Shown: positions 23,007 to 31,145 of the stretch, piece by piece
Position numbering within the stretch: the stretch's first letter is position 1
Layout of the letters: every line of letters begins with the position of its first letter
Source of the DNA: Nitrospinae bacterium bin107
Lineage (GTDB): Bacteria; UBA8248
NCBI GenBank assembly: GCA_002238965.1
Contig: MPNJ01000029.1
Location: forward strand, 1-32,005
Reading direction: 5' to 3'
DNA: 32,005 nt
Translations under genes and position numbers: made by a program
Notes under the pieces: generated by a model
Told to the model about the DNA's origin: nothing
Seen by the model: only the letters and a program-made list of their open reading frames with translations
The model's database searches: none

Positions 23007-23044
23007 CTTTCCTCCTTATCATCGTACATCTTATCGGGTAAATG

Positions 23045-24400
23045 TTACTCACAGGCCTCGGTATACTTTAATATCGCCTGAGCGGCATTTTCCCCGCTTC
23101 TCACCGCACCCTCCACGGTGGCCGGCAGGCCCGTGCGAGTCCAGTCTCCAGCCAGAAAAAAACCTTCTATCGGAGTTTTCGTATCTATCCGGTACCTTTG
23201 CTCCGCGACTCCGTTCCCCCAGGTGGCCGCACGCTCCCGCACCACCAAAACATCCCGAATGGGGTTAAGGGGAATCATGCGTTTCAGGCAATCACGTGCA
23301 GACGACTCGATGGTCGACCGTTCTGCGGATGCGATGGAATCCTCCGCTCCGGCCAACAGACACACCAGATTCTTCACGTCTACTCCACTTGCCTCCGGAC
23401 GAAACAGCCAGTCCCACTCCTCATTAACAATCGCTTCGAAAGGAGGCCCCTCATCCGGTTCTTCAAGCCAGCAATATGCGCTGGCAATAGGCCCCGGGCG
23501 CAACTTTCCCAGATTCGAAAAAGGCGCCCGCTCACCGAGTTCTCCACCCAGCAGTCTGCCAAGGGCGTCGGGCGGCACAGCGGAAATGACTGCGGCAGCA
23601 CCCAAGGTCTCGCGCTCTTTCAAAATCACACCTTTGATTGTCGAATCATGGATTTCAAGACCGACTGCGGACTGCTGAAGCCTCACTTCTCCACCGAGTT
23701 GACGGATGCGTTGAGCCGCTCTGTTCGCCCACATAGTACCCAATGCCTTCATCGGGACTCCCAGGGCGGCTCCTTTCGGCCCATCGGAGAAGGCTTCCCG
23801 AATCACTGCCTTGAACAATGCCGCACTCCCATCCTCCAATGGCAAGTTCAACACCGCGCGCGCAAACGGCTCCCAAAACCAGCGCACCGTTTCTTCCTTC
23901 TGGCCCAGTCGCCCCAGCATTTCACGCATGGATTCATTCGGGTATTCATCATTCGAATTGGAAATAATCTTTGACAGACCTATCAGAAGATTCAATTTCG
24001 CCCATAACCGGGGGCCTCGCCATTTAAGCAAGCCCTGAAGTTGCGCCAAAACTCCTCCATCCTCCGGAAATGACAATTGCGTCCGTCTGGGTGACTCCGC
24101 TCCCCGAATCCGGTAATTCACCTCCAGAGAGGGTGAGAACAAAACATCATCTACGGCGCCCACCCTCTCCAGCAATGAGCGCAGCGCCGGGTTGGCTGCC
24201 ATGAACAAATGCGGGCCCCAGTCCAACTCCAGGCCCGTGGATGAGTGCATGAAACTGCGCGCCCGGCCGCCGAGAAGCTTCCCCGCCTCGAGCACGATGA
24301 CTTTGACCCCCGACTCGGCAAGACGCAAGGCGGCGGACAGGCCCGCTGCTCCGGCTCCGATGATGATAACCGGCCTCTCGAATCCGCCAAGCTCAGTCAT
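23045..24400 (-). CDS. hpnE: Hydroxysqualene dehydroxylase (squalene-associated FAD enzyme)
   Basis: 451 residues. The FAD-binding start is VIIIGAGAAGLSAALRLAE then VIVLEAGKLLGGRARSF (11-50), and the C-terminus GFFLAGDWTRTGLPATVEGAV gives the closing FAD motif of the desaturase-like family; PPDALGRLLGGELG and LNLPLEDGSAALF are typical HpnE blocks. It reduces hydroxysqualene to squalene, the last of three HpnCDE steps. The gene begins immediately after the fusion gene's stop (TAAATG), so the two are co-translated. The dehydroxylase call rests on family and operon rather than on an active-site assay. Confidence 0.92.
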   Translation of the reverse strand: MTELGGFERPVIIIGAGAAGLSAALRLAESGVKVIVLEAGKLLGGRARSFMHSSTGLELDWGPHLFMAANPALRSLLERVGAVDDVLFSPSLEVNYRIRGAESPRRTQLSFPEDGGVLAQLQGLLKWRGPRLWAKLNLLIGLSKIISNSNDEYPNESMREMLGRLGQKEETVRWFWEPFARAVLNLPLEDGSAALFKAVIREAFSDGPKGAALGVPMKALGTMWANRAAQRIRQLGGEVRLQQSAVGLEIHDSTIKGVILKERETLGAAAVISAVPPDALGRLLGGELGERAPFSNLGKLRPGPIASAYCWLEEPDEGPPFEAIVNEEWDWLFRPEASGVDVKNLVCLLAGAEDSIASAERSTIESSARDCLKRMIPLNPIRDVLVVRERAATWGNGVAEQRYRIDTKTPIEGFFLAGDWTRTGLPATVEGAVRSGENAAQAILKYTEACE

Positions 24401-26560
24401 TTACGCTTCCAGGAAACAGCGAAGCGCTTCTAGTAGTTTTTCCCTGGACTTCAAAGAGGGGCGATAATGCATGTGCCGAAAATGATTCTTCTCCATCTCA
24501 CTCAGAAGTCTCCGATAAATCCGGCCCATGATTCTGGCGGGAAGAAGGTTCTCTTTTTTCTCATGGCGCAAGGCTTCATTCGCCCGCTCATAATATATAC
24601 GCGCCTGATGCGCCAAGAACCGAAGAAGGCTCAAAACTTGAGAAGTATCATTTTTGTCTTTCAAATCGGAGACGGATACTCCATATTTCTCCATTTCACT
24701 TCTCGGAATATAAATACGCCCCTCCTCGGCATCTTCCCAAACATCTCGCAAAATGTTCGTCAACTGCAGCGCTCGTCCCAAACAAACAGCGTATTCTTTC
24801 GCAAATTCCGATTTCGCACAAAAAATTCCCAGGCACGCCAGCCCTACTGCGGATGCCACTTTGTCACAATATTTTTCAAGGTCCGAGAAATTTTCAAATC
24901 TGCTTTCTTCCAAATCCATCGCCACGCCATCACAAATCGCCCGAAAATGCTCCGGCGGCAAGTCGAATTTCCGCGACGCCCAAGAGAGTTCCCCGATTAT
25001 CGGGTGGGATGGACTTTCCTCGCCAAACCGATCCAGCGCCTCTTTCCATTCGGCCAGCGAGGTTTTTTTGCCGGATATCTCGCCCGGTTCATCGGCGATG
25101 TCGTCGGCCATGCGGCAATATGCGTAAACTGCTGTAATGGCACGCCTTTTCTCCGCAGGTAGGCTGAAAAAAGACAGATAAAAATTCGACCGGCTCGCCC
25201 GAATGAACCAGCGGCAGTAAGCGCGGTTCAATGTTTCTTCTGCCTGCCGATCTACATTGGATTCGAGTCGATAGACCGGGCGAAACGCAGCAAGCAGTGA
25301 CTTGGCCTTATCCCGGCCATTCAAAAGCGGCGAGCCTGCGCAAACATTCCAATTCTCACGGGAAACCGAGTCAAGCGCCGCGACGCCGCCACGCCAAATC
25401 GCACGAAGTTCACGGCCCAATGCGCCGCGGGTCAGGTACAAAAGGGGCAGGCCCTGCTTGAAGAGGTGCTTTGTCCTCTTTATCTGAAAGACCAGGAACG
25501 CGCGCAGTTGAGGCGTCGCCACGTCCGCGATCAAATCTTCTTCCGAGACGGCGAACCGTTTCATCTCATCCTGCGGCATGTAGACGATGCCGCGTTCGGC
25601 ATCTTCTTTCACGTCTTGTAAGTGATTCGCAATCTGCAATGCCGTGCAGATGGCATCCGACGCGCGAAAGGCCTCGTCATCACGTATCCCGTGCAACATG
25701 AGAACGATTCTTCCGACAGGATCCGCCGATCGGCGGCAATAATCGAGCAAGGCTTCATAATTCGGGTACCGGAGAACCGTGACGTCTTGTTTGAACGCCG
25801 AAAGCAGATCCAGAAAAGGTTTCAAGGGCAATCCGAATTGTTGAATCGTGTGGGAGAGCGCTATGAAAATATCTGTTTCAGCGACACCCTTCTCAGCCAA
25901 TAACAGCTTCTCTTCCCATACATCCAGGCGAGCAAGGCGCTCATCAATGGGCCTTGTCGTATCCGCGATATCATCGGCGCCTCTGGCGAATGCGTAGACC
26001 GCAGCCACGTGCGGCCTTATCTTCTTCGGCAGCAACTTCGAGGCGACGGGAAAATTCTCGTAGTGGCCGACTACGATTTTCATGCACGTATCATAAGCGG
26101 CGCTTAAATCAGCCTCAGAACTATTCTTAACCTCTTTGCCTGAATCCTTTATTCCCTCGCCATTCATGAGAGATTCTATCAACTGCGCATCCGCCGGCAG
26201 GAATTCAAAATCCCCCAATGAGGCAGGATTCACCCATTCATGTCCCGCCACTCCCAAATTCTTCGCCACTCCCCTTTCCCATTCGCAACCATAAAAGCGA
26301 AGATGAACATCTCTATCGGGATAACGATGGCGGGTCTCCCAATGAAGACTGCCAACACGCACTTCGATGCCCAGTTCCTCGCGAATCTCCCGTTGCAAGG
26401 CTTCACAGGGATCCTCACCATCTTCTATTTTACCGCCGGGAAACTCCCAAAAACCCGGCATGTGACCACCCGCCGGACGCTGACAGATGAGAATACGCCC
26501 CTCGTTCCAGACAATACCGGCGACGACGCTTAGCTCTGAAGCGGCGGCTTCGCTCTTCAT
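24401..26560 (-). CDS. hpnC-hpnD: Nudix-HpnC-HpnD fusion: Nudix hydrolase joined to both squalene-precursor synthases
   Basis: 719 residues in one uninterrupted frame, with GGAGACGGA just before the ATG at 26560. Residues 1-130 are a Nudix domain with a perfect box (GX5E at 43-49, then R57EIREELGI65). Residues about 150-435 are HpnC, with the Asp-rich motif DDIAD (196-200) and DVKED (316-320). Residues about 440-719 are HpnD, with DDIAD (486-490) and DVWED (606-610) in LQLTNILRDVWED. HpnD joins two farnesyl diphosphates into presqualene diphosphate, and HpnC turns that into hydroxysqualene. All motifs look intact, so both domains should be active. Gene order here is DUF3891, fusion, hpnE. The Nudix part may clean up diphosphates but could equally be a sanitising MutT. 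Confidence 0.93.
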   Translation of the reverse strand: MKSEAAASELSVVAGIVWNEGRILICQRPAGGHMPGFWEFPGGKIEDGEDPCEALQREIREELGIEVRVGSLHWETRHRYPDRDVHLRFYGCEWERGVAKNLGVAGHEWVNPASLGDFEFLPADAQLIESLMNGEGIKDSGKEVKNSSEADLSAAYDTCMKIVVGHYENFPVASKLLPKKIRPHVAAVYAFARGADDIADTTRPIDERLARLDVWEEKLLLAEKGVAETDIFIALSHTIQQFGLPLKPFLDLLSAFKQDVTVLRYPNYEALLDYCRRSADPVGRIVLMLHGIRDDEAFRASDAICTALQIANHLQDVKEDAERGIVYMPQDEMKRFAVSEEDLIADVATPQLRAFLVFQIKRTKHLFKQGLPLLYLTRGALGRELRAIWRGGVAALDSVSRENWNVCAGSPLLNGRDKAKSLLAAFRPVYRLESNVDRQAEETLNRAYCRWFIRASRSNFYLSFFSLPAEKRRAITAVYAYCRMADDIADEPGEISGKKTSLAEWKEALDRFGEESPSHPIIGELSWASRKFDLPPEHFRAICDGVAMDLEESRFENFSDLEKYCDKVASAVGLACLGIFCAKSEFAKEYAVCLGRALQLTNILRDVWEDAEEGRIYIPRSEMEKYGVSVSDLKDKNDTSQVLSLLRFLAHQARIYYERANEALRHEKKENLLPARIMGRIYRRLLSEMEKNHFRHMHYRPSLKSREKLLEALRCFLEA

Positions 26561-26575
26561 TCCGTCTCCATGGGT

Positions 26576-27373
26576 TCAATACTGCGCATCTTGACTCTGC
26601 GCATCTCCGATAATCGGTCTAAGAACGCTTGAAAATACAATAGGTTCCGCCAGGGGCACCGCTTCGGCCAATTCTTTTTCATTCTCAAAATACTCGCCCG
26701 GCAGGACCAATCCCGGCATCCGCAGCTTGATCGAATCCTCTGAAAACGGCCAAGGAGATATTTCCAGATCGTCCATCTTAGCGGTTTTCACTTTCAAGCC
26801 ACTTTGCCTCAAGGGGTGGATGGCGTCATCGGGTGGGGTGATTTCCGGCGCCCGGCACGCCAATAGGGATAACGTATCGCAAACCCTCAGCAAAGACACG
26901 GAATTTTCGATTGCTCCTTTGTGCCCCGCTTCAATCAGGGGGTCCAACATTTTCTGCCGTTTCGATTCAGTGCGTATGAACCCGTTCAGTACTCTGGACA
27001 CTTCACCGGGCGAACCCCTTCTCCCTCCCTCGGCGAGCGAAGAGAAGTGAATGCTGACCAGATAACCAGAAAACGGATGAAATGACGCGCAGGAATCAAT
27101 TCCCTCCGACCAAATCTCAACCGCCTTGTCCGCCGTTATGCCGAAAAAACTGTAGGGCAGTTTCGTCATTTCATCCCATCTCGGCGTAGCATCCGAGCGG
27201 CACCATCCAACGTCATGGTTATCGATGGCGAACAACACTTTTTCTCTGAGCTCATCCGGCGGTGAGGGAAGCGATTCTATTCCTATCCAATTTCGCGCAA
27301 TCGTACCCGCGGCCCGGGCGTGGTCATGTTGACTGATGAGGCGAACATGGTTATCTCGCGGACAAACTATCAT
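26576..27373 (-). CDS. DUF3891 family protein
   Basis: 265 residues from the ATG at 27373 (a GTG four codons upstream is possible; neither has a strong ribosome binding site). Recognisable family features are LISQHDHARAAGTIARNW near the start, FAIDNHDVGW, then FSGYLVSIHFSSLAE and CDTLSLLAC. Conserved His and Asp pairs (QHDHA, NHDVGW) suggest metal binding, as in HD-like proteins, but no enzyme is assigned to DUF3891. It leads the squalene operon, 15 bp before the fusion gene, so a link to isoprenoid or hopanoid control is inferred from position. Confidence 0.82.
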   Translation of the reverse strand: MIVCPRDNHVRLISQHDHARAAGTIARNWIGIESLPSPPDELREKVLFAIDNHDVGWCRSDATPRWDEMTKLPYSFFGITADKAVEIWSEGIDSCASFHPFSGYLVSIHFSSLAEGGRRGSPGEVSRVLNGFIRTESKRQKMLDPLIEAGHKGAIENSVSLLRVCDTLSLLACRAPEITPPDDAIHPLRQSGLKVKTAKMDDLEISPWPFSEDSIKLRMPGLVLPGEYFENEKELAEAVPLAEPIVFSSVLRPIIGDAQSQDAQY

Positions 27374-27518
27374 TTGAGACACCAATAACGGCGGAGATTA
27401 CATTCCCAATCCGTTGAATCAACTGGTACAAGACTCAGGAATATTTTATTTCGCCGATGAAAAATGTAACAACCGCCATAACGACAAACAAGAAAAATCA
27501 AGTTAACTCATCATCCAC

Positions 27519-27546
27519 TTGAACAAACGTGTGCAAAACACATAAT
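27519..27546 (+). promoter_or_regulatory. Putative metX promoter
   Basis: TTGAAC (27519-27524) and CATAAT (27541-27546), 16 bp apart, 57 bp before the metX start, in an AT-rich intergenic region (27374-27602). I saw no SAM riboswitch or S-box in the leader. Confidence 0.5.
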
Positions 27547-27602
27547 TTTGCTACAAGTCAGTATATATTCTTGTCCTGGAAATAAGGAAATCGCGCCAAA
27601 CC

Positions 27603-29039
27603 ATGAATCAAAAAAATTCCCCGCAGGATCCCGGCTCTGTCGGCCTCACGAAAACGCGGACCATAGCCCTTCCCGAGCCGTTTCGGACCGATTCCGGCGA
27701 AACATTGCCCGATGTCCAGGTTGCCTATGAAACATATGGAGAACTCTCTCCCAGCGCCGATAACGCCGTTTTGGTCATCCATGCGCTCACGGGCGACGCA
27801 CACGCAGCCGGCTTCCACAACCCAGACGACCCGCGCCCAGGCTGGTGGGACCCGATGATCGGCCCCGGCAAAGCCATCGATACCCGAAAATACTTCGTCG
27901 TCTCCTCGAACAACCTGGGGGGATGCTCGGGCACCACGGGGCCCACTTCGATCAATCCCGCTACGGGCAGAGCCTACAACACTGCTTTTCCCGTCACCAC
28001 GGTAGAAGATACCGTTCGCGTCCAAAAACTGCTTCTCGACCATCTGGGCGTCAAACGCCTCAAAACGGTCATCGGCGGCTCGCTCGCCGGGATGCAAACC
28101 CTCGAATGGGGCCTGCGCTACAGCGATTTTTGCGATTCCGTCATACCGGTCGCCGGAGCCGCGCGCCTGGACCCGATGGGAATCGCATGGGATAAAATCG
28201 CCCGCAGGGCCATAACTGCCGACGGCGCATGGAAAGACGGCGACTACGCCGCCGGAGAAGGACCACGCAAAGGTCTGAGCGCGGCGCGCATGCTGGCCCA
28301 CATCACCTATCTGAGCCGAGGGATCATGTGGGAGAAATTCGGCCGCGAAATCAGGGATAAGGACAAAATGCTGGACGACATCGACTCGCGCTTCGAGGTG
28401 GAGTGCTACCTCGATCACCAGGGAGACAAATTCGTCGATCGTTTCGACGCCAATTCGTATCTGTACATTTCCCGCATGATGGACTTATACGACGCCTCCC
28501 TGGGTTTCGAGAGTCTCGAGGCGTCGCTGTCCCGGCTGAAAACCAAATGCCTGCTCGTATGCTTCATTTCCGACTGGCTCTTTCCGCCGGAAAGAAGCAT
28601 GGAGATCACTCAAATCCTCCAAAAACTCAGGCATGAAGTAGAGTTGCATACGGTGGAATCCACCTACGGGCACGATGCTTTTCTGGTCCAATACGACAAG
28701 CTCACCGAAATCGTCGGTGGTTTTCTTGAAAGGCTCGAAAACGGAGGCCCGATCGGCATCAACGCGGCACCCATACCCCGGGGATGCAAGCGGCTGGTTC
28801 TCACTGTGCCGGGCCATCTCGTGCAGAAACCCATTTTGTGGGAACTCGGCCGAAAATACTCGTTTTCCATCAACATTATGAGAAGTGAGCTGGATGCCCA
28901 ATCCGGGTGGCAGGTATGCGAATTCGATGGAAACGAAGAGGAAATCGCACAAGCCGTGACGGAACTCCGGGAAATGGGAGTGTGGGTCGACCCCGGGGGG
29001 CATGACGCCATCGACCATGACCGCGCCGAAGTGGTATAA
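27603..29039 (+). CDS. metXA: Homoserine O-acetyltransferase with a C-terminal NIL domain
   Basis: 478 residues. The first 375 are an alpha/beta hydrolase of the MetX type: SNNLGGCSGTTGPTSINP near 102-119, the nucleophile Ser160 in VIGGSLAGMQTLEWG, Asp324 in FISDWLFPPERS and His357 in YGHDAF. It acetylates homoserine for methionine synthesis. Residues about 393-470 (KRLVLTVPGHLVQKP..., SFSINIMRSELDAQSGW, IAQAVTELREMGVWVDP) match the NIL domain, known as the methionine-sensing tail of MetN transporters. This suggests direct feedback by methionine, an inference. AAGGAAA lies 13 nt before the ATG. The slightly altered nucleophile elbow (GGSLAG rather than GGSMGG) is mild. Confidence 0.94.
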   Translation: MNQKNSPQDPGSVGLTKTRTIALPEPFRTDSGETLPDVQVAYETYGELSPSADNAVLVIHALTGDAHAAGFHNPDDPRPGWWDPMIGPGKAIDTRKYFVVSSNNLGGCSGTTGPTSINPATGRAYNTAFPVTTVEDTVRVQKLLLDHLGVKRLKTVIGGSLAGMQTLEWGLRYSDFCDSVIPVAGAARLDPMGIAWDKIARRAITADGAWKDGDYAAGEGPRKGLSAARMLAHITYLSRGIMWEKFGREIRDKDKMLDDIDSRFEVECYLDHQGDKFVDRFDANSYLYISRMMDLYDASLGFESLEASLSRLKTKCLLVCFISDWLFPPERSMEITQILQKLRHEVELHTVESTYGHDAFLVQYDKLTEIVGGFLERLENGGPIGINAAPIPRGCKRLVLTVPGHLVQKPILWELGRKYSFSINIMRSELDAQSGWQVCEFDGNEEEIAQAVTELREMGVWVDPGGHDAIDHDRAEVV

Positions 29040-29082
29040 ACCGGAAAATTGCCGCCTGGATATAAGCTCGCCGGTATTTTTT
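29040..29082 (+). terminator. Putative terminator after metX
   Basis: ACCGG (29040-29044) and CCGGT (29071-29075) pair, followed by ATTTTTT. The loop is long (about 26 nt) and weakly structured, so efficiency is uncertain. Confidence 0.4.
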
Positions 29083-29115
29083 AGAGATTCGTTACAAATC
29101 AGACGGAGGCACGCC

Positions 29116-29748
29116 ATGAGCAAGTTGAAAGAACCAATCGTTGTGGTGAAATACTCGGATTACACATGACCTTTTTGTTACGTCGCCACCGTAGGTGGTA
29201 CACCCGTGATTGAAGAAGACCCCGACGTCGTCGTCGAGTGGGTGAGTTGGGAGGGGAGACCACCCGGCCAGGAGTTCGCCGGCTACTCGCCTGAGAAAAA
29301 ACAAGAAAGTTACGAGACGAATCACAAACCTCTCGCCGAGAAGTACAACGTGCCCATCCGGGTGGCGGGGGGCGACTACCGCACCACCAATCTGCACATG
29401 GCCACCTATTACGCCCGCGACAAGGGAAAGTTCAAGGAATTCCGGAATCGCTGCTACAAGGCCCGCTGGGAGGACGACCTGAACCTGGAGGATCTGGACG
29501 TTATCGCAGGACTCGCCGAGGATGTCGGCCTGGACGGCGAGGAAATCAAGGCCGTCATCTCCGAGGGACGCTACATCGGCGCATTGCACAGCCAGCGCGC
29601 CCAGGGAAAAGGCCTGGGTATTTTCGGAATCCCCACGTTCGTGGTGGAAGGAAAGCTCTTCTGGGGCAAAGACGTCATCGACGACGTCAAGGACGAGGTC
29701 GCGCGCGTGAAGCAAGAGCGGATCGAGAAAGAGAAACAGGAGAGCTAG
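29116..29748 (+). CDS. DsbA-like thioredoxin-fold selenoprotein (UxxC motif; UGA at residue 18)
   Basis: GGAGG lies 6 nt before the ATG at 29116. The frame reads MSKLKEPIVVVKYSDYT, TGA at 29167-29169, then PFCYVATVGGTP... to TAG at 29746: 210 residues. The context SDYT-U-PFCY is exactly the DsbA/FrnE active-site block SDYxCPFCY with the first Cys as Sec and the second Cys (residue 21) kept. Cis-Pro loop GIPTF is near residue 175 and the helical insert (FKEFRNRCYKARWEDD) fits the family. No signal peptide, so cytoplasmic. A start after the UGA would lose the whole active site. A SECIS-like hairpin follows. It lies 76 bp after metX. Substrate unknown; thiol, selenol or heavy-metal chemistry is plausible. 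Confidence 0.88.
29182..29201 (+). promoter_or_regulatory. Putative SECIS element of the DsbA-like UxxC gene
   Basis: GCCACC (29185-29190) pairs with GGUGGU (29194-29199) (one G-U) around a GUA triloop; GU/AC extend it with a bulged C. The loop begins 22 nt after the UGA and its first base is G, as the bacterial SECIS rule needs. Confidence 0.65.
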
Positions 29749-29796
29749 CCCTCGCCTCACCCGTATGAATCAGGCGCCCGCTCCCGCGGGGTCGCT

Positions 29797-29840
29797 GAAC
29801 CGCCCCGTTTCGGGGCCGGGCGGCCCGGGCGGGCGGGTTC
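29797..29840. other. GC-rich three-way-junction structure
   Basis: Two perfect adjacent hairpins, CCCCG-TTT-CGGGG (29803-29815) and CCGGG-CGG-CCCGG (29816-29828), are enclosed by GAACCG (29797-29802) pairing with CGGGTTC (29834-29840) over one bulge. About 50 bp downstream of the DsbA-like gene; may act as its terminator, though there is no T-run. Confidence 0.5.
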
Positions 29841-29851
29841 GCCGCGCGGGG

Positions 29852-30024
29852 AAATGCGGGCAGTTGCGGGGGGCGAAAAAAATTTTCAATTCGATACATT
29901 TCGATAAATCACTCATTATCTGCTTTATGTTATCCCGGTAACCGTTTGAATAAATATGAAATATAATTTTTCGTTCTATCCGATAAATTTCCGGGAATTT
30001 ATCGAAAAACCCCGTGAATTTATC
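29852..30024. repeat. Repeat-rich AT-to-GC boundary, right copy of the flank repeats
   Basis: Holds AAATGCGGGCAGTTGCGGGG (29852-29871), the direct counterpart of 925-944 with one difference, then CGATAAAT (29897-29904), CGATAAATTT (29981) and the exact 29-bp reverse complement (29996-30024) of the left copy at 806-834. The stretch 29880-30115 is sharply AT-rich next to GC-rich DNA. Confidence 0.6.
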
Positions 30025-30119
30025 GATATATCCAGAATTTAAAAATTAAGTTGTTGTTTTTAAGCTAGTTATAAATTCATTAGACTAAATGTAATCAAAA
30101 CGAAAGCGGATTCATTATA

Positions 30120-30560
30120 ACCCCAGCGCACCCTGGCGGGATACTGTCGAACGCCGGTTGGTAAGGATTCGGTCGTGGGGTGATAGAACGGACCACAGAC
30201 TCTCCTGAGTGGGTGTTAACGACGCGGGCCAATGTCTCCCACGTTCAGTGAGAATGCTGCTGATTCACCAAGACCACCTGAATATCCTGCCACTGCCGAA
30301 GTGGTGAGGGCACTGCTCTGGTCCGACTTCTTTCGGATAATACTTCATTTAGGCACTGATTTCGGCACGGCCATCACCTTGCCACCGAATGCTTACGGGT
30401 CGGGGTAACAGTTCGGCGGTGGGGTGATGAACAACAAGAATTCGCTGACCCAAAACGTATACGCAAAGCTATACCAATAACTGGCTCCGTATCTTCCGCC
30501 GTTATCGCCCCACCAGCGAACGTGCAGCCGCCGAATGGAGCCGGCTTGACGCCGGCCTTC
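30120..30560. other. Non-coding structured region with repeated TTCGG..GTGGGGTGAT motif
   Basis: No gene fits this stretch. TTCGGTCGTGGGGTGAT (30168-30184) recurs as TTCGGCGGTGGGGTGAT (30412-30428) and in reverse complement at 30504-30521. Several hairpins follow each other: CCACT/AGTGG (30290-30304), TCCGA/TCGGA (30322-30337), and a large imperfect one with arms 30372-30389 and 30412-30429 (14 of 18 matched, more with G-U). GCCGGC-TTGAC-GCCGGC lies near 30543-30559. A structured RNA or decayed repeat is possible. Confidence 0.45.
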
Positions 30561-30602
30561 ACGAGATGAAAACCGGGCCGGAGACCGCGGAGGCTGGACG
30601 CG

Positions 30603-30836
30603 CTACGCCTCGCCGAGCCCCGGCATGCTGTAGCCGACGCCACGCGCGTTGATGATGAGAGCCGGCGATGCGGGGTCGTCGCCGAGCTTCCGGCGGAGCT
30701 TCTTCACGAAGTTGCGCACCGCCTGCACGGTGTCGTGATCGAGGCTCGTCCCGATGCGCCCGATGGCCTCGATCAGGCTCGATATGCGCTCTCCAGAAGC
30801 CTCCGGCACGCGCCCCGGTTTGTCGCCTCCCTTCAT
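30603..30836 (-). CDS. Stand-alone OmpR-type winged-helix DNA-binding protein
   Basis: 77 residues with GGAGG 8 nt before the ATG at 30836. Residues about 20-72 match the C-terminal effector domain of OmpR/PhoB-type regulators: AVRNFVKKLRRKLGDDPA is the recognition helix, and IINARGVGYSMPG is the wing. The N-terminal beta strands of the full effector domain are shortened, and no receiver domain is present. GC-rich, like the ankyrin gene beside it and unlike the AT-rich region to the left. Small regulator or truncated remnant; the good ribosome binding site favours a real gene. Confidence 0.6.
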   Translation of the reverse strand: MKGGDKPGRVPEASGERISSLIEAIGRIGTSLDHDTVQAVRNFVKKLRRKLGDDPASPALIINARGVGYSMPGLGEA

Positions 30837-31145
30837 CGCTCGCGCCTCCCGGGAGATGACGGTAGAAAAAACGCATAATACACGATAAAGGCATGGAAGG
30901 AAAGAAATAGGATATAGATTAGATATATGGCTTTTGGTAAAATTGGACCAAAGATTCCACTGGCAGGGGAGCGGGCCGGCTCCCTCGCAAGGAAGCGCAA
31001 GAGAGGGGAGAAAGTACCCGTATCATGAGAAAACGCGCGCGGGGAGCCCGCGGGGGCCGTCCGGTTCCCGTTCCGAACCAGGATGCGCCGCTTGCGCGCG
31101 GCGCGCTTCGATCATCCGGAAATACGTATATCAAGGAGGGAAACG
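30837..31145. promoter_or_regulatory. Divergent intergenic region, winged-helix protein/ankyrin protein
   Basis: About 310 bp. TTTGGT-AAAATTGG-ACCAAA (30933-30952) is a perfect 6-bp inverted repeat, a candidate operator. GGGAGC/GCTCCC (about 30967-30983) forms a short hairpin. AGGAGGG before 31146 is the ankyrin gene's ribosome binding site. No gene is supported here. Confidence 0.4.

Noticed and set aside
27374-27602. SAM riboswitch or S-box before metX
   Set aside because: The leader is AT-rich with a promoter-like pair but lacks any SAM-I, SAM-II or SAM-V motif that I can recognise.
806-30024. Left and right flank repeats as attachment sites of an integrated island
   Set aside because: The 29-bp copies are inverted, not direct, and no integrase or tRNA gene is present.
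30050-30600. A tRNA-Sec or group II intron in the right gap
   Set aside because: No acceptor/T-arm set, UCA anticodon loop or domain V-like hairpin could be found; the hairpins there do not fit either.
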